A DNA stretch of 64,000 nucleotides from VXLM01 sp965242665 (GCA_965242665.1 OZ251484.1:496001-560000), one strand, 5' to 3'. Numbered from the stretch's first letter, positions 1 through 9,478 are shown. The notes: generated by a model from the letters alone, not told the origin. Program-made: numbers and translations.

Positions 1-31
1 CATAATGCAACACAACCAAGGGAGCGCTCGT

Positions 32-1096
32 ATGACGACTCGCAATATCGCAGTCATTAGAGGAGACGGGATCGGGGTGGACGTGATCGAGGAGGGGTTG
101 AAGGTTATCCGCGCGGCAGAGGATCGGCTCGGATCCGCGTTGGAATTCACGGAGTTTCCGTGGGGGTCGGACTATTACTTCAAGCACGGGGAGATGATGC
201 CTGACGACGCGCTCGAGGCTCTGGCGAAATTCGACCAGATCTATCTCGGAGCAGTGGGGCATCCCGATTTGCAGGATCATGTTACGTTGAACGGTCTCTT
301 GCTGCCGATCAGGCGGCGGTTCGATCAGTACGTCTGCGAGCGTCCGAGCGTGCTGCATCCGGGCGTTTCATCGCCGTTGAAGGGCAAGGCGGCGGGTGAC
401 ATCGACATGGTGGTGATTCGGGAGAACGCGGAGGGGGAGTACGCGAACGTTGGGGGGTTCCAGTATCGCGGGTTTCCCGATGAGATTGGCATTCAGACGA
501 GCGTCTTCACGCGTCGGGGGTGCGAACGTGTGATTCGATACGCATTCGAGTTGGCGCTCTCGCGGGGTGGAAAGCGGCGTGTCACCTCGGTCACGAAATC
601 GAACGCGCAGGGCTACGGGTTGATCGTTTGGGACGAGGCATTCGAGAGAGTGTCGGCAGAGTATCCCGGGGTGGAGACGGAGTCTTTGCTCGTAGATGCG
701 GCGTGCATGGACTTCGTGCGGCGTCCAGAGGCGTTCGACGTGGTGGTTGCGAGCAACTTGTTTGGGGACATCCTTACGGACATTGGAGCGATCATAACCG
801 GCAGCATGGGCACTGCCCCAAGCGGGAACATCGATCCGTCTCGACGGTTTCCGTCGATGTTCGAGCCAGTGCACGGCAGCGCTCCGGATATTGCTGGTCG
901 AGGGATTGCGAACCCCATGGCGGCGATCATGTCCGGGGCGATGATGCTGCGCTTCATGGGCGAGACCGATGCGGCGGCGGCGATTGACCGCGCTGTGCTG
1001 GGCGTGCTCGAGGATGCGCGCACCTTGACGCCGGATATTGGAGGGACGGCAAGCACGAGCGATGTTGGAGATGCAGTGGCCGCGCGGGTGTCGTAA
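32..1096 (+). CDS. Tartrate/D-malate/isopropylmalate-type decarboxylating dehydrogenase
   Basis: This is a 354-residue NAD-dependent beta-decarboxylating dehydrogenase of the isocitrate/isopropylmalate family. These enzymes oxidise a 2-hydroxy acid and decarboxylate the product. Visible signatures are IRGDGIG at the N-terminus, the substrate-binding arginine segment LPIRRRFDQYVCERP, the lysine in VTKSNAQGYG, the metal and signature block NLFGDILTDIGAIITGSMG, and the NAD-adenosine loop EPVHGSAPDIAG. The ATG at 32 is preferred over the in-frame ATG at 5 because AAGGGAG (18-24) lies 7 bases upstream. The overall pattern looks more like tartrate or D-malate dehydrogenase than LeuB, and no leu genes are nearby, so substrate is inferred only to family level. 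Confidence 0.87.
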   Translation: MTTRNIAVIRGDGIGVDVIEEGLKVIRAAEDRLGSALEFTEFPWGSDYYFKHGEMMPDDALEALAKFDQIYLGAVGHPDLQDHVTLNGLLLPIRRRFDQYVCERPSVLHPGVSSPLKGKAAGDIDMVVIRENAEGEYANVGGFQYRGFPDEIGIQTSVFTRRGCERVIRYAFELALSRGGKRRVTSVTKSNAQGYGLIVWDEAFERVSAEYPGVETESLLVDAACMDFVRRPEAFDVVVASNLFGDILTDIGAIITGSMGTAPSGNIDPSRRFPSMFEPVHGSAPDIAGRGIANPMAAIMSGAMMLRFMGETDAAAAIDRAVLGVLEDARTLTPDIGGTASTSDVGDAVAARVS

Positions 1097-1169
1097 GGGG
1101 CGGCTAGGCGCGTCGACGAGTCTTCTTGGTTGATTCGGTGCAGTGGGTGTGCTAATCTCTCATTTCGAT

Positions 1170-2408
1170 ATGCTCGAAAGCTATCTCTCGCATTTGGAAT
1201 GCACTTCTTGCAGCAGGAAGTGGAGCGCGGATCGGTTGATGCGGCTTTGCCCCAACTGCAACAAGGTGCTATACGCCCGCTACGACCTGGAGACTGCGCG
1301 GATACGGGTCGACCGCGGGGCTGTCGAGCGCAGGCGTGCGGATATGTGGCGGTATTTCGAGATGATGCCTGTGTTGGACGCCGTCAACGTCGTCAGCCTT
1401 GGCGAGGGATTTACGCCGTTGCTCGATGCACCCCGGTTGGGAGAAGAGATTGGGTCGAGGAGCCTCGTCGTGAAGGACGAGGGGCAAAACCCGACGGGGA
1501 CGTTCAAATCGCGGGGGCTTTCTGCGGCGGTTTCCAAGGCAAGGGAGCTTGGGGCCCGCGGCGTGACGATTCCGACTGCGGGGAATGCCGGGGGGGCGCT
1601 TGCTGCATACGCTGCGCGTGCGGACTTGCCCGCGCACGTCTTCATGCCGCGAGACGCGCCCGACGCGAACAAGAAGGAGGTTGCGCACGCGGGGGGTGTT
1701 CTACACCTAGTGGATGGGCTGATCGGAGACGCGGGGGAACAGTCCCGCGCGTTGGCGGCCGATCTGGGGATGTTCGACCTTTCGACGCTGCAAGAGCCAT
1801 ATCGTGCGGAAGGGAAGAAGAGCATGGGCTATGAGATCGCCGAGCAGTGCGGCTGGACGTTTCCGGATGCCATCGTCTATCCCACGGGTGGGGGGACTGG
1901 GGTCGTCGGGATTTGGAAGGCGGCGGCGGAGTTGGAAGCCCTGGGTTGGACGGACGGGAGGCGTCCGCGTTTCTTCTGCGTGCAGGCGGAGGAGTGTCAG
2001 CCGATCGTGCGCGCCTTCGAGCGCGGCGATGCGCGCGCGCAGCCCTGGGAAAACGCGAATACAGTTGCGCACGGGATGCGGGTGCCGTCCGCAGTCGCGG
2101 ATTATTTGATACTCCAGGCGCTGCGGGAGAGCAATGGAGGAGCCGTTGCGGTATCTGATGAGGACATGTTGGAGCACATGCGGCTCTGCGCACGCACAGA
2201 GGGGATTGTAGTCGGGCCGGAAGGCGGGGCAACGGCGGCGGCGGCCCGCAATCTCATCGCCGCCGGCGTCCTATCACCGGACGACCGCGTCCTGCTGCTC
2301 AACACGGGATCTGGATTGAAGACGCCGGAGTTGATGGGGGAAGGAAGCGGCGGATCCGCGGTAAGCAGTACTGTACTCCCGCCGCGCTCGCAACAATGCG
2401 GCGAATAA
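1170..2408 (+). CDS. thrC: Threonine synthase with N-terminal zinc ribbon
   Basis: PLP enzyme that converts O-phosphohomoserine to threonine. Residues 11-30 form a zinc ribbon (CTSC and CPNC pairs), typical of the short threonine synthases of many bacteria. The PLP lysine is in NPTGTFKSRG (K113), the phosphate-binding glycine loop is in PTAGNAGGA, and GGGTG occurs mid-protein. An upstream in-frame GTG at 1143 would add nine residues; the ATG at 1170 leaves the zinc ribbon correctly placed. After the conserved end (LNTGSGLKTPE) there is a low-complexity tail of about 25 residues. The last 13 bases overlap the start of the lipoprotein gene in another frame, which suggests translational coupling. 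Confidence 0.9.
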   Translation: MLESYLSHLECTSCSRKWSADRLMRLCPNCNKVLYARYDLETARIRVDRGAVERRRADMWRYFEMMPVLDAVNVVSLGEGFTPLLDAPRLGEEIGSRSLVVKDEGQNPTGTFKSRGLSAAVSKARELGARGVTIPTAGNAGGALAAYAARADLPAHVFMPRDAPDANKKEVAHAGGVLHLVDGLIGDAGEQSRALAADLGMFDLSTLQEPYRAEGKKSMGYEIAEQCGWTFPDAIVYPTGGGTGVVGIWKAAAELEALGWTDGRRPRFFCVQAEECQPIVRAFERGDARAQPWENANTVAHGMRVPSAVADYLILQALRESNGGAVAVSDEDMLEHMRLCARTEGIVVGPEGGATAAAARNLIAAGVLSPDDRVLLLNTGSGLKTPELMGEGSGGSAVSSTVLPPRSQQCGE

Positions 2409-3967
2409 TAGGGTTTGGAACGGCGCTTCCGGCGGTGGTCTTTGCTGTCATTGCAGCAGCGTGCGGCAGCGAGTCGGGCACCCGGCAACCTGAGCCGACG
2501 CCTCCGAACCAAGCATTCGCGCCGAATGTAGAGCACACGGGGATTCTCGAACCCTGCGTCGAGGATGGCTATTGTAGAGTATTCGCTGTGAGCGGGAGGT
2601 TGACTGCGTCGGCGTGGCTGGACGAAGAACGAATGTATCTGACGGACATAGAGGGGAGGATTTGGCTGTTGAACGTCGAGACCGGCGAGGCGGCGACGGT
2701 GTTGGAAGGCCTGGCGTATCCGCAGGGGGTAACGGTATTGGACGGTCGTCTCTACGTGAGCGACCTCGGCAATTGTCATCAGGAGGGGAGGGAATATGGT
2801 CGAGAGTGTCGAATACCCTCAGAAGTCTATATGGAATACTTGAAGGAGTATCTGAGTCGCGTCAGGGCGCGAATTCTGTCCTATGATATTGACGAATTCG
2901 GCGGACTCGCCGACGCGCACATCGTGGTGGACGATCTGCCGACGCGCGGCGTCCTGCATAGCCCAAATGGGCTGACCAACGACGGTGAGTATGTGTACGC
3001 CAGCATTGGGAGCGTGATAGGAGATGCGAGGGAGGAAACCCGTATTGTAGGCATGATGGACGAATTAGAAGAGATCGCTCGGATGGATCTTTCTGGTGTG
3101 ATAGCCCGCTTCCGTCCTCCGGACGGCGAACTTGAAGTTTATGCATCGGGATTCCGAAACGTCTACGGAATCTCCATCACTCCGGATGGGACGATCTACG
3201 GAGCGGACAATGATGACAAGGCTGGGCATCTGGAAGAGTTGAACGCCATTGTGGAAGGCGGGTTCTACGGGTTCCCAAGTTGGGGGACGAACGAGGCTCC
3301 GCCGGAGGAGAACGTGATCGAGCCGTTGGCCGTGCTCGAAGGCATTGCATCTACGTATGCGCATCCCAGCCGTGACGGCGTGTACGTCGCGTACCGTTCC
3401 CATGGACTCGTTGTCGATAGGTTCGACTATGAGACGTGGACGCCGGAGCGTATCTTTCAATCTCGAGGCCACATCACATCCATATTGGAGCGGGAGGGGA
3501 TGCTCTACTTGACAACCCTTTCAGGGAACGTTCATGTCATCGATCCCAGGGTTGCTACGCTGCCGATCTATGGGGTGCCCGGCGGGCCGTTTCGGAACAA
3601 CCATTACGTGTCCCAGATCATCTCGTCCATGTCTCCTATCGCCCAATCTGGATATGAAGTGTATCTTGACGACGGGCGTCTGCTCTATGTGAAGAGTTCG
3701 TGCAGTGAAGCGGACCGGACGACATGGTTCTTCTTGCATGTGGTTCCTGTAGACCCAAACGATCTTGAGGAAGAGAGGGAGGAGCACGGATTCGACAACC
3801 TCGACTTCACGTTCGTTTCGGGTCAGGGCTGGCGAAGCGGCAGCAGCTGCTTTGTGGTAGTGGAGTTGCCTGAGTATGAGATACGCGAGATCAAGACTGG
3901 GCAGACTGTGCTTGGGGAGGATGGTTACGTGAGCGACTGGGATGCGGAATACCGACTCGAGCGGTAG
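2396..3967 (+). CDS. Secreted lipoprotein, sugar (glucose/sorbosone) dehydrogenase-like beta-propeller
   Basis: A 523-residue protein. Residues 1-23 are a lipoprotein signal: basic start, hydrophobic core, then lipobox VIAAAC, so the mature protein is probably lipid-anchored outside the membrane. The body has repeated propeller-like blades (MYLTDIEGRIWLLNVETGE, LYVSDLGNC, SPNGLTNDGEYVYASIG) and the block FRNVYGISITPDGTIYGADN characteristic of PQQ-dependent glucose/sorbosone dehydrogenase-like proteins. Substrate and cofactor use cannot be read from sequence. Its start lies inside the last codons of thrC. A close paralogue lies at 54689-56293 and shares long stretches, especially the C-terminus, so the two arose by duplication. 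Confidence 0.78.
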   Translation: MRRIIGFGTALPAVVFAVIAAACGSESGTRQPEPTPPNQAFAPNVEHTGILEPCVEDGYCRVFAVSGRLTASAWLDEERMYLTDIEGRIWLLNVETGEAATVLEGLAYPQGVTVLDGRLYVSDLGNCHQEGREYGRECRIPSEVYMEYLKEYLSRVRARILSYDIDEFGGLADAHIVVDDLPTRGVLHSPNGLTNDGEYVYASIGSVIGDAREETRIVGMMDELEEIARMDLSGVIARFRPPDGELEVYASGFRNVYGISITPDGTIYGADNDDKAGHLEELNAIVEGGFYGFPSWGTNEAPPEENVIEPLAVLEGIASTYAHPSRDGVYVAYRSHGLVVDRFDYETWTPERIFQSRGHITSILEREGMLYLTTLSGNVHVIDPRVATLPIYGVPGGPFRNNHYVSQIISSMSPIAQSGYEVYLDDGRLLYVKSSCSEADRTTWFFLHVVPVDPNDLEEEREEHGFDNLDFTFVSGQGWRSGSSCFVVVELPEYEIREIKTGQTVLGEDGYVSDWDAEYRLER

Positions 3968-4068
3968 GGGCCGCATGTATGCGCATCGATACTGCATCCC
4001 CCCCACAAGAGGGCTTGGGCTGCGAAGTCTGTTCCTCCGCTGGAAGGCCAGAAGGGAGCGCTCTGCGT

Positions 4069-4074
4069 TATACT
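4069..4074 (+). promoter_or_regulatory. Candidate -10 box upstream of the transglutaminase-like gene
   Basis: TATACT lies about 100 bases before the ATG at 4173, in the 205-base gap after the lipoprotein gene. No convincing -35 is visible. The same hexamer precedes several genes in this window. Nothing else was recognised in this gap. Confidence 0.3.
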
Positions 4075-4172
4075 CTAGGACGATGCGTGGCCGGGGAGAA
4101 CATGCCCGGCGCTCGTTGCCGAACGCAAGGAACAGGTACACGCGGGCGGCGGAGTCTTGAGGGGGTTGGCCT

Positions 4173-5420
4173 ATGAGCAAGCTGTATTATACGGAGTCGG
4201 GTCACTCGATGCCGAATTTTGCGGAGGAGTTGACGACGTTTCGGCGCGCGCGGAAGGTGCTTTCTCTGCCTGCGACATCGCGTCCGGCTCGGCTGTACTT
4301 CGTCGCGAGGGCGCACGATGGAGCGGGGACTCCGCTGCGCGTTTCAGTGAACGGGGTGGAGATTGCGCCGGTGGAGCCGCAGTTGGCGTGGCACACGTGG
4401 TACGAGATAGGAGTCGATAGCGGACTGCTTCGGGTCGGAGAGAACACGTTCGAGTTTTGGACAGACTCGACTGCGATGGCCTCATGGGCGCTTGGCTTGG
4501 AAGCCGGGCACGCCGAGCCGAGGAGCTTCGTGAGCGACGATGGCGGACGCAGTTGGCGGAATCACCGCATGGCGTATTTGAACGTCGTTCGTGCGGAGTA
4601 CGTGGTTCGAGTGAGGTTGGAGGAGGGGGATGACCCTGCGCCGCCGCCGATGGTGTTCAACGATCTGGGCGATCCGCGGATGGAGTCTCTGCGGAAGGTG
4701 ATGCCGGCGGCGTCTTTGGATGGACGCTTGCCCCAGGTCGAACGCTTGCGTGCGATCAGCTCTTGGCTTGCCGCGGCGTGGGAGCATACCGCTGCAGGTC
4801 CGGAGTTGGGAGTGGTCAACACGCCGTGGGATCCGGAGACTGTCTTGGCGTGGGCGCCTGTGCAGCGGGGTCACAACGGGCTGCGGCCAGTGGCGAACTG
4901 CATATTCTACGGCGTCGCCTTCGCAAACGCCGCGCAGGCTATTGGGATTCCTGCGCGCTGCGCCGTATTCGCCGGAAAGCCAGGCAAGGCAGACGGACAC
5001 TTCACCGCAGAATACTGGTCGGACGAGCACGAGAAATGGTGCATGGTCGACCCCAACTTCGATGACTTCTTCATCCGCGGCGGTGTTCCTTTGTCAGTTG
5101 GAGAGTTGCAGGAGCTGAGGCCGGATCTGGATGCGGTGACGGTCCGGGGAGTGGGCGCGGATCGTCAGAGGGAGAATCCCCGCGTTCATCGTTGGTTCGA
5201 GGGCCACGAGCGGCGCGCGCGGTCGCTGGAGTTCCGCGCCGTATGGTACCGCGCGGATCAGTTGACGCGCCCGGAGTTCAGCCCCCCGGCGCACGGCGGA
5301 GGCGGCGCTTATACCGAGGCAGGCATCGTCTGGGAGCGGAAAGACAAGGACGTATGGGGGATGTTTCCGCTGTTTGGACAGCCGGAGTATTTCGACGCGC
5401 CGCCCTCACGGCAGGAATGA
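4173..5420 (+). CDS. Transglutaminase-like (cysteine protease fold) domain protein
   Basis: A 415-residue protein with no signal peptide. The central to C-terminal part is a transglutaminase-like core. The likely catalytic triad is the cysteine of VANCIFYG at the start of the helix that continues AFANAAQAIGIPAR, the histidine in KADGHFTAEYW, and the aspartate in WCMVDPNFDD. The N-terminal 160 residues resemble a beta-sandwich (FVARAHDGAGTPLRVSVNG). The family includes peptidases, peptide N-glycanases and amide-forming enzymes; the substrate is unknown here. The start follows GAGGGGG about 8 bases upstream. Confidence 0.72.
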   Translation: MSKLYYTESGHSMPNFAEELTTFRRARKVLSLPATSRPARLYFVARAHDGAGTPLRVSVNGVEIAPVEPQLAWHTWYEIGVDSGLLRVGENTFEFWTDSTAMASWALGLEAGHAEPRSFVSDDGGRSWRNHRMAYLNVVRAEYVVRVRLEEGDDPAPPPMVFNDLGDPRMESLRKVMPAASLDGRLPQVERLRAISSWLAAAWEHTAAGPELGVVNTPWDPETVLAWAPVQRGHNGLRPVANCIFYGVAFANAAQAIGIPARCAVFAGKPGKADGHFTAEYWSDEHEKWCMVDPNFDDFFIRGGVPLSVGELQELRPDLDAVTVRGVGADRQRENPRVHRWFEGHERRARSLEFRAVWYRADQLTRPEFSPPAHGGGGAYTEAGIVWERKDKDVWGMFPLFGQPEYFDAPPSRQE

Positions 5421-5537
5421 GGAGGGCATTGCCCATTCGGATGGACGGCGCTGGTCATGCGGTAGATCCTGTACTGCATTCCTAGCCTGTATCGCAGTAT
5501 CGGGGGCATGGTTGCCACGGGAATGACGACGGGGCCG

Positions 5538-7208
5538 CTACATCACGTCCGGGGCGCTCATCCCCATCAACGATAGGCAGCGTCCCAGTGCGATACGTGC
5601 GGCCTCGACCAGCTTCAGCCGCGCCTTGGTGACCTCGGCGTCGTTTGGGTCGGAGGATACTACACGGCAGTGGTGGTAGAAGTTGTGAAACTCGGTGGCC
5701 AAGTCCATGGAGTAGTAGGTCAGGTGGTGGGGTTCGAGGTTCTTGGCCATCATAGAGACGAGTTCCGGCAGTTGGAGCATCTTGCGGATGAGGGAGAGCT
5801 CCGCTTCGTGAACGAGGAAGGACGTCTGCCCGTCGGCGTGGTCGATCCCTTGATCGTGCGCTATGCGTAGAATTCCGGCGATGCGCGCGTGGGCGTATTG
5901 GACGTAGTAGACCGGGTTCTTCTCCGACTGTTCCTTCGCCAGATCGATGTCGAACTCCATTTGGCTTTCGGGAGCTCGCTGGAGAAAGAAGAATCTGCAG
6001 GCGTCCGCGCCGACTTCCTCTACGAGCTCGCGGATGGTCACGACTTCTCCCGCCCTCTTCGAGAATCTCACGGACTCTCCAGATTTCTTGAGGGTGACGA
6101 GCTGATAGATGAGCAGGACGAGACGGTCTCGCTCGACGCCGAGAACGTCCGCAAGTTGCTTCATGAACGGGACTTGCCCTTGGTGATCCGCGCCCCAGAC
6201 GTTGATTACCCGGTCGAATCCGCGGACGAGGAACTTGTCGTAGTGGTACGCCACGTCGGAGGCGAAGTATGTCGAGGCTCCGGTGCTGCGGATGAGCACT
6301 TTGTCCTTGTCGTCGCCCAGCTTGGTTGCGGCGAACCACGTTGCGCCGTCGCGTTCGACCAGAAGATCCTTCTCCTCGAGCATGTCCATGGCAGTTTTGA
6401 ATTGGCCGTCGTCGAACAGGCTCCGTTCGCTAAACCAGACGTCATAGTGGACATCGATGTCTTGCATGTCTGCGCGAATGGCGTCAATCATGCGGCGCAT
6501 TCCAATCTCGCCGATCTCCGATACCGCGGGTTCACGCTCCATGTCGATGTACTTGCGGCCGTACTCGTCTTTTAGGTCTCCTGCGAGATCGATCAAATAC
6601 TCGCCCTGGTATCCATCGTCCGGCAGATCGGCCTCTCGTCCGAACGCTTGAATGTAGCGGACGTAGAGGCTTTGGTTGAAGCGGTCCATCTGTCGTCCGG
6701 CGTCGTTGATGTAATACTCTCGCTCGACTCGGTATCCTGCGGCTTCCAAGACGCTTGCGATCGCACTCCCGAAGACAGCGCCTCGGCCGTGTCCAACGTG
6801 GATCGGTCCGGTTGGGTTGACGCTTACGAACTCTACTTGAACTCGGGCGCCCTTTCCGTCATCGACGCTGCCGAAGGCTGATCCCGTCTGAAGGATTGCG
6901 TCGACCTGCTCTGCGAGCCACTTGGCGCTCAAGCGGAGGTTTACGAAGCCTGGCCGAGCGGCCGCGGCGCTTTCGATGATCCCGCCGGTTTCGGTGAATG
7001 CCGCGATCGACTCGGCGATGGCGAAAGGATCCCGCCGCATGAGTTTGGCGAACTTCATCGGCGCAGACGAGGCAAAGTCTCCGTGCTCAGAGTTGTTCGG
7101 ACGCTCGACGGTGATCGTGGGAACGTCAATGTCTGGGAGGCGTCCGCCTGCCTGCGCCGCACTCAATGCCCGTGCAAGGATGCGCTGGATTTCGTCGATG
7201 AGTGTCAT
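5538..7208 (-). CDS. argS: Arginyl-tRNA synthetase
   Basis: Class I aminoacyl-tRNA synthetase, about 556 residues, which charges tRNA-Arg in the cytoplasm. The HIGH motif reads HVGH in PTGPIHVGHGRGAVFG. The KMSKS position is replaced by RFSKRAG, as usual in ArgRS, where the lysine is often not conserved. The C-terminus carries the DALR anticodon-binding domain and ends in the conserved GLSLMGMSAPDVM-type tail (here RCLSLMGMSAPDVM). An N-terminal Arg-specific domain precedes the Rossmann core. The ATG at 7208 is chosen; a TTG at 7241 would add 11 residues but has no better ribosome site. It stands alone, convergent with the transglutaminase-like gene. Confidence 0.95.
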   Translation of the reverse strand: MTLIDEIQRILARALSAAQAGGRLPDIDVPTITVERPNNSEHGDFASSAPMKFAKLMRRDPFAIAESIAAFTETGGIIESAAAARPGFVNLRLSAKWLAEQVDAILQTGSAFGSVDDGKGARVQVEFVSVNPTGPIHVGHGRGAVFGSAIASVLEAAGYRVEREYYINDAGRQMDRFNQSLYVRYIQAFGREADLPDDGYQGEYLIDLAGDLKDEYGRKYIDMEREPAVSEIGEIGMRRMIDAIRADMQDIDVHYDVWFSERSLFDDGQFKTAMDMLEEKDLLVERDGATWFAATKLGDDKDKVLIRSTGASTYFASDVAYHYDKFLVRGFDRVINVWGADHQGQVPFMKQLADVLGVERDRLVLLIYQLVTLKKSGESVRFSKRAGEVVTIRELVEEVGADACRFFFLQRAPESQMEFDIDLAKEQSEKNPVYYVQYAHARIAGILRIAHDQGIDHADGQTSFLVHEAELSLIRKMLQLPELVSMMAKNLEPHHLTYYSMDLATEFHNFYHHCRVVSSDPNDAEVTKARLKLVEAARIALGRCLSLMGMSAPDVM

Positions 7209-7297
7209 GGGGGTATGGCGCTGCCGTTGATAGAACTTCAAGATACTAGAATATCAGATGATGCCGCATTTGCGTCAGGTGTTCAATCACCCGCGTT

Positions 7298-7738
7298 CCG
7301 TTTCCTCTTGCGGCATGGAAAATCTTATACACATCTACGGGTATGGCAACACACCGCAAGAATTCAGTATAGCCACTACGATGCCCGCCCAGTGCGGCTA
7401 TGGCTAGCCATGCGACCCAAACCCAGTTGACGTATTTCCACTTGCGACATGGATTGCGCCCGGGCCGCAGCAGGTTGGACTCTCCGTCATTCCCACACAC
7501 CCACGTCATTCCCACACTCACCCCACGTCATTCCCGCACTCACCCACGTCATTCCCACACTCACCCCACGTCATTCCCGCACTCACCCACGTCATTCCCA
7601 CACTCACCCCACGTCATTCCCGCACACCCCACGTCATTCCCACACTCACCCCACGTCATTCCCGCGAAGGCGGGAATCTAGCAGGGCACGTCCGGCGCGC
7701 GTTTCTATGAATGCCCGCACAGCGCAAGAAGGAAACCG
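7298..7738. mobile_element. MITE-like element 1 (degenerate) carrying a half-palindrome array
   Basis: The left end at 7298-7316 matches 18 of 19 bases of the terminal repeat of the element at 36893-37253. The right end at 7723-7738 is an inverted GTTTCCT(T)CTTGCG-type sequence. Inside, 7441-7498 is about 94% identical by eye to 36902-36960 of that element and leads into the tandem array. No transposase is encoded. Long frames reading through the array are low-complexity artefacts. The boundaries are less certain than for the second copy because the ends have drifted. Confidence 0.55.
7485..7678 (+). repeat. Tandem array of GTCATTCCC half-palindromes ending in a full palindrome
   Basis: Nine units of 19-22 bases begin with GTCATTCCC. 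Two spacer versions (CACACTCACCCCAC and GCACTCACCCAC) mostly alternate, giving a higher-order period near 42 bases. The last unit is a full palindrome, ATTCCCGCGAAGGCGGGAAT (7658-7677), of the form ATTCCC-N8-GGGAAT. Confidence 0.9.
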
Positions 7739-7757
7739 AACCCTTGACTCTGCAACG

Positions 7758-7786
7758 TTGACGACTCGGGGGAGTTGTGCAAGAAT
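7758..7786 (+). promoter_or_regulatory. Promoter of first arylsulfotransferase-like gene
   Basis: TTGACG (7758-7763), 17 bases, AAGAAT (7781-7786). The same layout and the shared GAGTTGTGC spacer segment occur before the downstream paralogue (9603-9631), which supports both as real. Confidence 0.6.
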
Positions 7787-7894
7787 CGAATTCATTCAAC
7801 TACTCGGGTGGAGATGCGCGGAGAGAAATTCCCAAGCGAATCTCCAATCTGTGGAGGCATCTGTCGCTTCTGGCCCCTCGTCGATGAAGAACGA

Positions 7895-9478
7895 ATGAGA
7901 AAGCGTAAAGCAGGCGGTGCCCATTCGAGACCCAAGAACGCTCCTTCTTCCCGCAAGTCGGGAGGTGGACGCCGGCGGGGTGTCGCAGGATACGCAGGGA
8001 AGGCGTGGAGCTATCTGCCCGCCTTCATGTTCGTGGCGGCCGTCGCAATCGCGTCATTCGCGGGCGGAATGTTCGTCGTCAGGTACAATCTGTTCCCCTA
8101 TACGGTCGTTTCCGACGGACTGAAGGCCTTGCGGACTGTGCGAGACACAAATGAGGTCGTGATCGTGGACGACGGCAGGTTCATAGAGTTCTCGGACGTG
8201 CCGCTGGAAGACGCGTTCGAGAACCGGATCCATTCCACGGGAGACAACGCCCTCAGCGAGCCTCTGCTATGGTACGGCGGCCGCTTCCAGTTCATGGACC
8301 TGTGCCCGGAGTTGGGGTGTTTGGCTGTGGAGTTTGGGGCAGACGGCGAAGTCGAGCACGCCTATCCGCTCCGCCTCGACGCGATCGAGCAGGCCGCGAA
8401 CCCAGTCGATACGTACGACATCTTCTACCACCCGTATGAGTTGGCTCCCACCTTCTCATTCGCCAGGGACGTCTACCCGGTAGGGATGTCGCAGTACCCG
8501 AACGGCGATTTGTTGGTAGTGTTTCATATCGAGAACAGCACTTCCTTTCCGTTTAGTGGGGGCGCGGCAAGAATCAACCGCGATGGGTATCCGGTCTGGT
8601 TCCGCCAGAACTACAGCCATCACTGGCCGTACATAGAGGAAGAAGGCTCGCCGTATATGAGGGAGGAAAGTTCCGCTCTGGTGCCCGGACACTTCATCGG
8701 GAACAAGTCCATATCCTTCCAAATCAAGGGTGCGTACAATAGCGCAGTGAATCTGAATTGCGATACCGAAAGACCCTACCGGGATACTGTGAATGTCGTC
8801 GACGGCTACGACGGGCGGATCATCGAAAGTCTCGATCTTGTGCAGGCCATTCGCGATTCTCCCTTCGCGCCTATCCTGCGGAATGCCACGCATCCCGATA
8901 CCGGCGTCCCGCGTCCCTGCGACCCTATTCATCTGAACTTCGTTCGCAGGATAGGAGACGACGCGGAAGGGGCGTGGGGCATGTCGCCGGGTGACCTCGT
9001 CGTGTCCATGCGAAGCTTGAGCGCGTTCGCCGTCATCGACGGGGAGTCTCAGCAGGTCAAGCGGATCGTCCGGGGCAGCTTCCTCTATCAGCACGCCGTC
9101 CAGCATCTGGAGGGTTCGCGGTTTCTGATGCTGGACAATATGGGCAACGACGGAGACTACGGGCCGTCGAGGCTGCTCATGGTCGATCTTGCGGACGGGC
9201 GAGAAACCACCATCTTTCCCAACGAGCGCACTCCAGAGTCTCTGCGTGGTCTGTACACCCCGGAAGCGGGCAATGTCCACATTTCACCCGATCGGCGTCG
9301 GGCGATGGCCGTGTTCAGCAACGATGGGGTTGCAGTGGAGGTGCGCCTTTCGGACGGCGAGGTGCTGAACGTCTTTCGTTCCCTGCATGACGTGTCCGCC
9401 CTCGATCAGTTTTCCGGACCGCGCTCGACCTCGTCGGCTCTGTTCCAGATGTATGGCCTGGAATACATCCGCAACTGA
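7895..9478 (+). CDS. Membrane-anchored arylsulfotransferase (ASST)-like protein, copy 1
   Basis: A 527-residue protein. A basic tail (residues 1-38) is followed by one transmembrane helix (about 41-62, LPAFMFVAAVAIASFAGG), so the large C-terminal domain probably faces outside. That domain resembles arylsulfotransferase-type beta-propellers: PIHLNFVRRIGDD, GDLVVSMRSLSAFAVIDG, FLYQHAVQHLEGSRFLMLDN. In characterised ASST enzymes an active-site histidine carries sulfate between phenolic donors and acceptors without PAPS. The ATG at 7895 is chosen because the paralogue starts at the aligned ATG in the same context. Activity is inferred from pattern only; an ASST-like propeller without transferase activity is possible. 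Confidence 0.68.
   Translation: MRKRKAGGAHSRPKNAPSSRKSGGGRRRGVAGYAGKAWSYLPAFMFVAAVAIASFAGGMFVVRYNLFPYTVVSDGLKALRTVRDTNEVVIVDDGRFIEFSDVPLEDAFENRIHSTGDNALSEPLLWYGGRFQFMDLCPELGCLAVEFGADGEVEHAYPLRLDAIEQAANPVDTYDIFYHPYELAPTFSFARDVYPVGMSQYPNGDLLVVFHIENSTSFPFSGGAARINRDGYPVWFRQNYSHHWPYIEEEGSPYMREESSALVPGHFIGNKSISFQIKGAYNSAVNLNCDTERPYRDTVNVVDGYDGRIIESLDLVQAIRDSPFAPILRNATHPDTGVPRPCDPIHLNFVRRIGDDAEGAWGMSPGDLVVSMRSLSAFAVIDGESQQVKRIVRGSFLYQHAVQHLEGSRFLMLDNMGNDGDYGPSRLLMVDLADGRETTIFPNERTPESLRGLYTPEAGNVHISPDRRRAMAVFSNDGVAVEVRLSDGEVLNVFRSLHDVSALDQFSGPRSTSSALFQMYGLEYIRN

Noticed and set aside
7485..7678. Possible CRISPR array
   Set aside because: The spacers are near-identical and about 11-13 bases long, there is no cas gene, and the repeat is a half-palindrome of a REP-like element.
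7400..7898. Open frames of about 90-150 codons rich in Ser-Phe-Pro-His repeats
   Set aside because: They are translations of the non-coding GTCATTCCC tandem array and its flanks.
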